From NCBI GenBank assembly GCA_028565715.1, contig JAOXYC010228015.1, forward strand, positions 1 to 10,735: a stretch of DNA of 10,735 nucleotides, read 5' to 3'. The DNA comes from Phoronis pallida (lineage: Eukaryota > Phoronida > Phoronidae). Shown here piece after piece: positions 7,021-10,735 of the stretch (its first letter is position 1; every line of letters begins with the position of its first letter). The notes beneath the pieces were generated by a model. The model was given only the letters and a program-made list of their open reading frames with translations. It made no database searches and had not been told where the DNA came from. Position numbers and translations under genes: made by a program.

Positions 7021-8472
7021 ATTTGCCGCCAACACGTTTACACCCATCATCCTAGCAAACGCCTGGTGAGTGTGAAAACTCCCCATGAACGGTAAACTAG
7101 TCCCCCATGCGACAGGTAACACAATGTGGTTTATTTGATATTCTTCAACAAGCTGGATAGCAGGGTCCTTAGTGAGGATGTCAAAACATATAAGTGAACC
7201 AAACCGTCCGAATGGGGTATCAAAATAAGCATAATTCATTGCATCAGGTTTATTGAATGGTTCTGCATATTCCCAAACTATAAATTGTGTATGGTACTTG
7301 CTCACCAAACATCCTTTGTCATTGAAGACGACATTTGTGTTGTATGTTCGACCGCGTTGCTTGTCGCCCATATTAGCAACAATGTAGATCTCATTTTCCT
7401 TTGCCATACAACTTAGTTGCCTCTGAATATACATTGAATCTGTGTAATTGCTGACGTCACAAGGACACCATGTTGAATTCTTCGTGCCGACCTCTGGGAT
7501 GTACTCCATATAAGGATAGATGCTATGATTAGTGGCGAACCGATAAAGTCCATATCAGGAATACTAAGATATGTGCGTCCTGTAATAAATATGATATTTT
7601 AGTTCGAAAACCATAGTTAAAAAAGAAATTTTTAATCAAACAAAAACTTATGTTATCTATTTATCTTTCAAGATACTTTCTCCTCGTTGGTGAGGATCTG
7701 GGGTCAAAATTTAAATCAACTAGAACTTTTGTGTATGAGTCCTTTGATGAATATAATTAACCTGCATCATAGTCAAAGAAATTCAAAAAAAAACACGGTA
7801 AAGGGATAAATTTGAGATCTTTGTATCCAAAAAAAACTTGTCGTACGACAAGGTTTTCGAAATTTACACTTTTTTAGGATAAAAAGCTCAAATTTACCCC
7901 TTTACCGATTTTTTTTTGATTTTTTTTTACTAAGATGCAGGTTAATTATATTCATCAAAGGACTCGTAAACACAATTTCTAGTTGATTTGAATTTTGATC
8001 CCAGATCCTCACCAACGAGGAGACAGTATCTTTAAAGGTAAATTGGTGGCATTCATTTTTTCATAACTACAGTAAGTACATTTTGTTTTATCCTCCTTTT
8101 CAAGCTGTTTATATGGCATCGTTTACATCTTGTTGGTTGGTCCCTAAAGTTGATTTAGCTGCTCAACCAATTGACTTCACATTCTCATAAATTCATTCAT
8201 CCGGCACAGATCAAACATATGAAGCCAACAAAAAAAACTTTACTCACCTTTGCAAGTCTTGCCTTTTCGGCAAAAACAACCAAATTTTTCTCCATATGAA
8301 ATATTGCCTGTTCTCTCGCGGTGTCATGTTCATGCGAAATTGGTTTCGCAATGACTGCATGTTCATAAACTGCAGCGATAAACGTGTCTCCACCCTTGAA
8401 AACTGCTGCCTCAATTAGCAAATGTTCAAACACAAAATTTGACATTAGCAGAAACCAAAGGTTTGATGACAT
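7021..8472 (-). pseudogene. Broken second copy of the vanin/biotinidase-like gene
   Basis: Exon 1 (8472-8248, 75 codons) is intact, with DTFIAAVYEHA and a canonical donor AAG|GTGAGT at 8247. Exon 2 starts at 7579 after the same TTACAG acceptor. Compared with copy 1, two single bases are missing within about ten bases (near 7552-7560), at the catalytic glutamate codon. Translation from the splice therefore shifts and meets TAA at 7531-7529. Beyond that an open frame (7509-7000) resumes the family sequence: WCPC, GCLVSKYHT, the catalytic cysteine in SLICFDI (codon 7188-7186), PVAW and VLAAN. Homology stops at 7020, just after VLAAN, so the C-terminal third is gone. The Lys position is Thr here too (codon 7290-7288). 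The Cys-flanked loop after NMGDK is deleted. It is a pseudogene unless an unseen splice site bypasses the shift. The 7509 ATG could at most give a short fragment without signal peptide or Glu. Confidence 0.88.
7660..8042. mobile_element. 383-bp near-perfect foldback element in the pseudogene intron
   Basis: The left arm (7660-7844) and right arm (7845-8042) are inverted complements with essentially no spacer. Shared blocks include TCTCCTCGTTGGTGAGGATC, TCAACTAGAA, a 20-base word starting TCCTTTGATGAATATAATTA, and GGTAAAGGG. The centre is the perfect 16-bp palindrome CTTGTCGTACGACAAG (7837-7852). Arm differences are point changes and A/T-run length changes. There is no coding capacity. Nothing similar lies in the unit 1 intron, so insertion or formation followed the duplication. 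I found no certain target-site duplication. Confidence 0.85.
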
Positions 8473-8608
8473 GATTGAAATTTTTAGTCGAAACTCTGCA
8501 CTACATGTAACACTGTTCAGCCAATCTCGAGAAATGTTTGCACACAGATTGCCACTTAAAAAACAGGCAAGAGGCCAAGCAAAGCCCGGGAAGCAGTCAC
8601 CCCTGCGT

Positions 8609-8618
8609 GATATAAATA
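8609..8618 (-). promoter_or_regulatory. Candidate TATA box of the broken copy
   Basis: The coding strand reads CTATTTATATCACGCA, about 140 bases before the ATG. It is followed by the same GGGGTGACTG and GGCCTCTTGCCTGTTTTTTAAG block as in unit 1. Its position mirrors the unit 1 candidate. The upstream promoter therefore seems physically preserved although the gene body is broken. Confidence 0.35.
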
Positions 8619-8659
8619 GACGTTTGTTTATATTTATGGTCTGTCATACATAGATATGT

Positions 8660-9052
8660 GAGTCAAGAAGAAATGGGCGGCCGTTTAAGTCGCGCGCCTC
8701 TGAATTATAATGCAGTATCACCAGACCAAATGGTATTCGTACCATATATATCAGGTGACAAAAAAACGCCTTCAACTTGAAAAGCTTGTATTTTTTGAAA
8801 ATCTTCTTTGAAATCAACAATTTTTTACAGCTTTTCATGAGTCTATTTTGTATTTGTCGACCGAATTTCATAAGTTTTTATGAAAAAATGTGTCCTTGGC
8901 AATAACTTTACGAGAACGAGTCTACTCAGAAAAATGTCAAAACAGGCACAATATGCGTACAACTTGATAGTCTGACAAGCAATGCCGCAAAAGCTGCGGT
9001 GCCCATATTTCTTAAACATAATGACTAGAATTTGAAATAAATGTTCATGTTT
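8660..9052. other. Upstream flank of unit 2, no gene seen
   Basis: No supportable gene. Short open frames at 8871-8644 and 9073-8843 (minus) are AT-driven and match nothing I recognise. About 8748-8765 and 9000-9035 resemble unit 1 at 5433-5450 and 5485-5527, so about 230 bases between them are extra in unit 2. A TCTGAATTATAATGCA word at 8700-8715 resembles the unit 1 word at about 6136. Confidence 0.5.
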
Positions 9053-9561
9053 CCTAGTCGGGTAGTTACTCACGTTTTTAATATTTTCACCTTCCTGGTC
9101 TGAAGGTTGCCTCAGAAATGGCGGATTCTGTCAGACTGCGCATGTGAGTTAGCGCCGATTCTAGGGCGTAGGAATATATCAGGTGGTCGTATCACAATAT
9201 TTTACATGTCAGATAGCTGAAATTGCCCAATCTCACGATTCATAGCACGATCTCCAGCTTGTTTAATATAGAGACTTTCTCTGATCCATCTAGTTTCACG
9301 ATTGTTATCATGGTCCAATATTTGAGTATTGTCCCAATCAATGATGTGGTTATGCATGACACTATGATCAGTGACAGGTGACTTATTGAACACATGTTGA
9401 GATGCACGATCTTGTGAGCGGGTGAAATGTCTCTGTGTCAAGGTGTTAACCTCATGTTTGTGTTCAGAAAGTCTAGTTGATAATTTTCGTCCAGTCTCTC
9501 CAACATAGAATTTGTCACAATTTGAACAAGGGATTTTATAAACCACACCAATTATCGACAA
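9053..9561 (-). mobile_element. Penelope-like retroelement, 5'-truncated 3' portion
   Basis: The segment consists of a GIY-YIG endonuclease domain (9561-9202) followed on the same strand by a 3' tail (about 9201-9053) ending CCGACTAGG. A diverged copy of the same tail with the same terminus occurs at 9940-10110, so 9053 marks a true 3' end. The reverse transcriptase expected upstream (beyond 9561) is absent, because TGA lies just before the domain and the sequence soon returns to unit-2-type flank. Deep 5' truncation is usual for Penelope-like elements. The corresponding place in unit 1 is empty, so insertion came after the duplication. Confidence 0.8.
9202..9561 (-). CDS. GIY-YIG endonuclease domain of a Penelope-like element (partial)
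   Basis: A 119-residue uninterrupted frame. In Penelope-like elements this C-terminal domain nicks target DNA to prime reverse transcription. Visible features are: GVVY (residues 5-8) and YVG (19-21) for the GIY and YIG strands, a CxxC pair (Cys12, Cys15) typical of Penelope-type domains, GETGR (21-25), RLSEH with the catalytic arginine Arg30, a VTDH...NHIIDWD segment (63-77), and the RWIRESLYI helix with the metal-binding Glu95. It ends MNREIGQFQLSDM, the usual close of the domain. The key residues are all present, so the domain decayed little. It has no credible start (the frame opens at a TTG after an in-frame TGA) and lacks the RT, so it cannot act as a complete element. Confidence 0.85.
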   Translation of the reverse strand: MSIIGVVYKIPCSNCDKFYVGETGRKLSTRLSEHKHEVNTLTQRHFTRSQDRASQHVFNKSPVTDHSVMHNHIIDWDNTQILDHDNNRETRWIRESLYIKQAGDRAMNREIGQFQLSDM

Positions 9562-9939
9562 TTTTCAAGAATTATTATGAAAATCTGGAAATCAAATAAA
9601 AATGGGATGAATAAAACTCCTGTAAAATTTCGTCGCCTTAGCTAAAAATATACGGTTTTTGAGATAATAGGTTCCAAAAACAGGCGTTTTTTATTTGCCA
9701 CCTCATATACCGTCTCTGTTGTCAATGATACGACACTGAATTCATTATGTGTTGGTACCGAATGAATGTTTAGCGCTGAAAAAAACATGTAGTGCCACTT
9801 AATTATAATTCCGTGTCACTGAATTACACCTCAGCACTGAAATCCCAGTTACCCCTATGGTCCAGTGACTTGCAGTTACGGCAGCTCCCCTTATTTGGGC
9901 GAATCTTGTCATTGTTGGGTTGTATAACGTTCTTTGATT
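9562..9939. other. Unit 2 flank between the two Penelope-like insertions
   Basis: No gene. This is the duplicated upstream flank: about 9611-9672 matches 5881-5950 and about 9720-9930 matches 6040-6240. The part 9731-9845 carries several degenerate CACTGAATTAT-type words in the same order as in unit 1. Confidence 0.55.
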
Positions 9940-10110
9940 CCTAGTCGGTTAGTTTTACTCATTTTAATATTTTCGCCTTCTCGGTCAGACGGCTTCATCA
10001 GAAATGATGGATTCTATGTGGCTGCGAAAGTATATTTACGCCGATCTTTGAGTGTACGAATACATCGGGTTGCCGAATAACAACGTTTTTCATATCTGGT
10101 AGTTGATTAG
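9940..10110 (-). mobile_element. Second Penelope-like element 3' tail
   Basis: It is a diverged direct repeat of 9053-9221, in the same orientation and with the same terminal CCTAGTCGG (plus-strand view). Shared blocks include TTTAATATTTTC, CATCAGAAATG or CTCAGAAATG followed by GCGGATTC or ATGGATTC, and GCCGATTC or GCCGATCT. Only the part downstream of the GIY-YIG domain remains. It ends abruptly against LINE sequence at about 10111, which could be a very short 5'-truncated insertion or one cut by the later or older LINE fragment. Confidence 0.7.
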
Positions 10111-10596
10111 CCTAGCAAAACAGAAATAAGGAACTATATAAAGCGCCTGAATAATGAGAAGGCCCCTGGACCAGATGGGATACAAGCAGAGACTCTGAAG
10201 GGAGACATAAATCTTTCATCAACTATGCTCTAAAGACTATTTGGGAAGATATGGGAAGCAGAGAAGGTGCAAAGGGATTGCACTCATGGAAACATCGTCA
10301 AATTGCCCAAAAAGGGAAATTTAGCTCAGTGCAAGAATTACAGAGGAATCACATCATTGTCAGGATTATACTAGATCGAATAAAGACGGAAAGACAAGAG
10401 ACTACGTCAAGAACAGGCTGGTTTTAGAGCAGACATATCGTGTACGGACTACATCGCAACTCTTTGCATCATTGTGGAACAATCATTGGAATGGAATTCA
10501 TCTCTATATATTAATTTTGTGGACTTTGAGAAAGCCTTTGACAGTGTGGACCGCGCCGTGTTTTGGCAACTAATGAGGTATTATGGTGTCACATAG
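10111..10596 (+). pseudogene. Decayed LINE (non-LTR retrotransposon) reverse-transcriptase fragment
   Basis: One reading frame from CCT at 10111 to TAG at 10594-10596 gives recognisable RT sequence. It contains EIRNYIKRLNNEKAPGPDGI, WEAEKV, IVKLPKKGN, CKNYRGITSLS, QAGFRADISCTDYIATL, IVEQSLEWNSSLYINF and VDFEKAFDSVDR. The last is RT motif A with the first catalytic Asp. Stops at 10231 (TAA), 10372 (TAG) and 10381 (TAA) break the frame, and the stretch between SLS and RLRQEQ is shortened relative to the family. The YADD motif, thumb and endonuclease domains are missing, so both ends are truncated. The sequence type is common in invertebrate LINEs; I do not assign a clade with confidence. It is not functional. 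Confidence 0.88.
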
Positions 10597-10735
10597 AACT
10601 AAACAACACAGAAAAGTATTTAATACATGTATTATAATCTATTTACAATAATTGAACAAAGTAGTTGGAAAACTGAACTGTCCATGTTCACTGAATAAAG
10701 TTCATGATATTGCCGTGATAACTACACGCTCCAAT
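10597..10735. other. AT-rich DNA, no gene seen
   Basis: Nothing recognisable after LINE homology stops. It includes a TACATGTA-type palindromic word near 10623-10632 and an AATAAA at about 10694, neither interpretable alone. Confidence 0.5.

Larger units (their letters stand above)
6440..9930. repeat. Segmental duplication, unit 2 (degenerate)
   Basis: This is the right unit of the head-to-tail duplication, with blocks colinear to unit 1. Relative to unit 1 it has extra sequence in the 3' flank (about 6550-6718). It lacks the counterpart of about 2198-3581, which included the gene's C-terminal third. Its intron holds a foldback in place of the unit 1 MITE, and its upstream flank holds a Penelope-like insertion (9053-9561). 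Coding blocks are better preserved than noncoding ones, so the copy was probably under selection for some time before it broke. Confidence 0.8.

Noticed and set aside
7000-7509. Independent short vanin-like gene starting at ATG 7509
   Set aside because: It lacks the signal peptide, the catalytic Glu and the C-terminal third, and its last codons come from the repeat junction. It is better explained as part of a pseudogene.
8384-8653. 89-codon plus-strand open frame
   Set aside because: Antisense shadow of exon 1 and the promoter of the broken copy.

Overview
This window looks like nuclear DNA of an animal, probably a marine invertebrate. It is AT-rich and gene-poor. Its one recognisable gene family (vanin/biotinidase) is interrupted by a GT-AG intron. 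The rest is dominated by eukaryotic transposon debris: a Penelope-like element with a GIY-YIG endonuclease, a LINE reverse-transcriptase fragment, and several foldback or MITE-like elements. I cannot name the species. Echinoderm, lancelet, hemichordate or mollusc would all fit, and this is a weak inference. I saw no bacterial operon, tRNA, rRNA or CRISPR array.

Layout. 1-1975 holds no gene I can support. It contains a long foldback element (174-473), a short strong hairpin (982-1040) and a CpG-rich TIR element with a TA target-site duplication (1488-1756). From about 1976 to 9930 the DNA consists of two diverged copies of one segment, head to tail. Unit 1 (about 1976-6240) carries an apparently intact two-exon gene on the minus strand (exon 1 5226-4996, exon 2 4206-2704) predicted to encode a 577-residue secreted or GPI-anchored vanin/biotinidase-like protein. 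Unit 2 (about 6440-9930) carries a broken copy (8472-7021). That copy has an intact exon 1 and splice sites, two single-base deletions at the catalytic glutamate codon, and loss of the last third of the gene. The lost part is replaced by a small tandem/inverted repeat array (6843-6995).

After the duplication the units collected different insertions. The unit 1 intron has a 245-bp TIR element. The unit 2 intron has a 383-bp foldback. The unit 2 upstream flank has a Penelope-like element 3' half (9053-9561), and a second Penelope 3' tail (9940-10110) abuts a decayed LINE RT fragment (10111-10596).

The most interesting point is that both gene copies have threonine where vanins and biotinidase have the catalytic lysine, although the glutamate (copy 1) and cysteine (both copies) are kept. 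The surviving gene may therefore encode a catalytically altered paralog. I found no clearly new multi-gene system.
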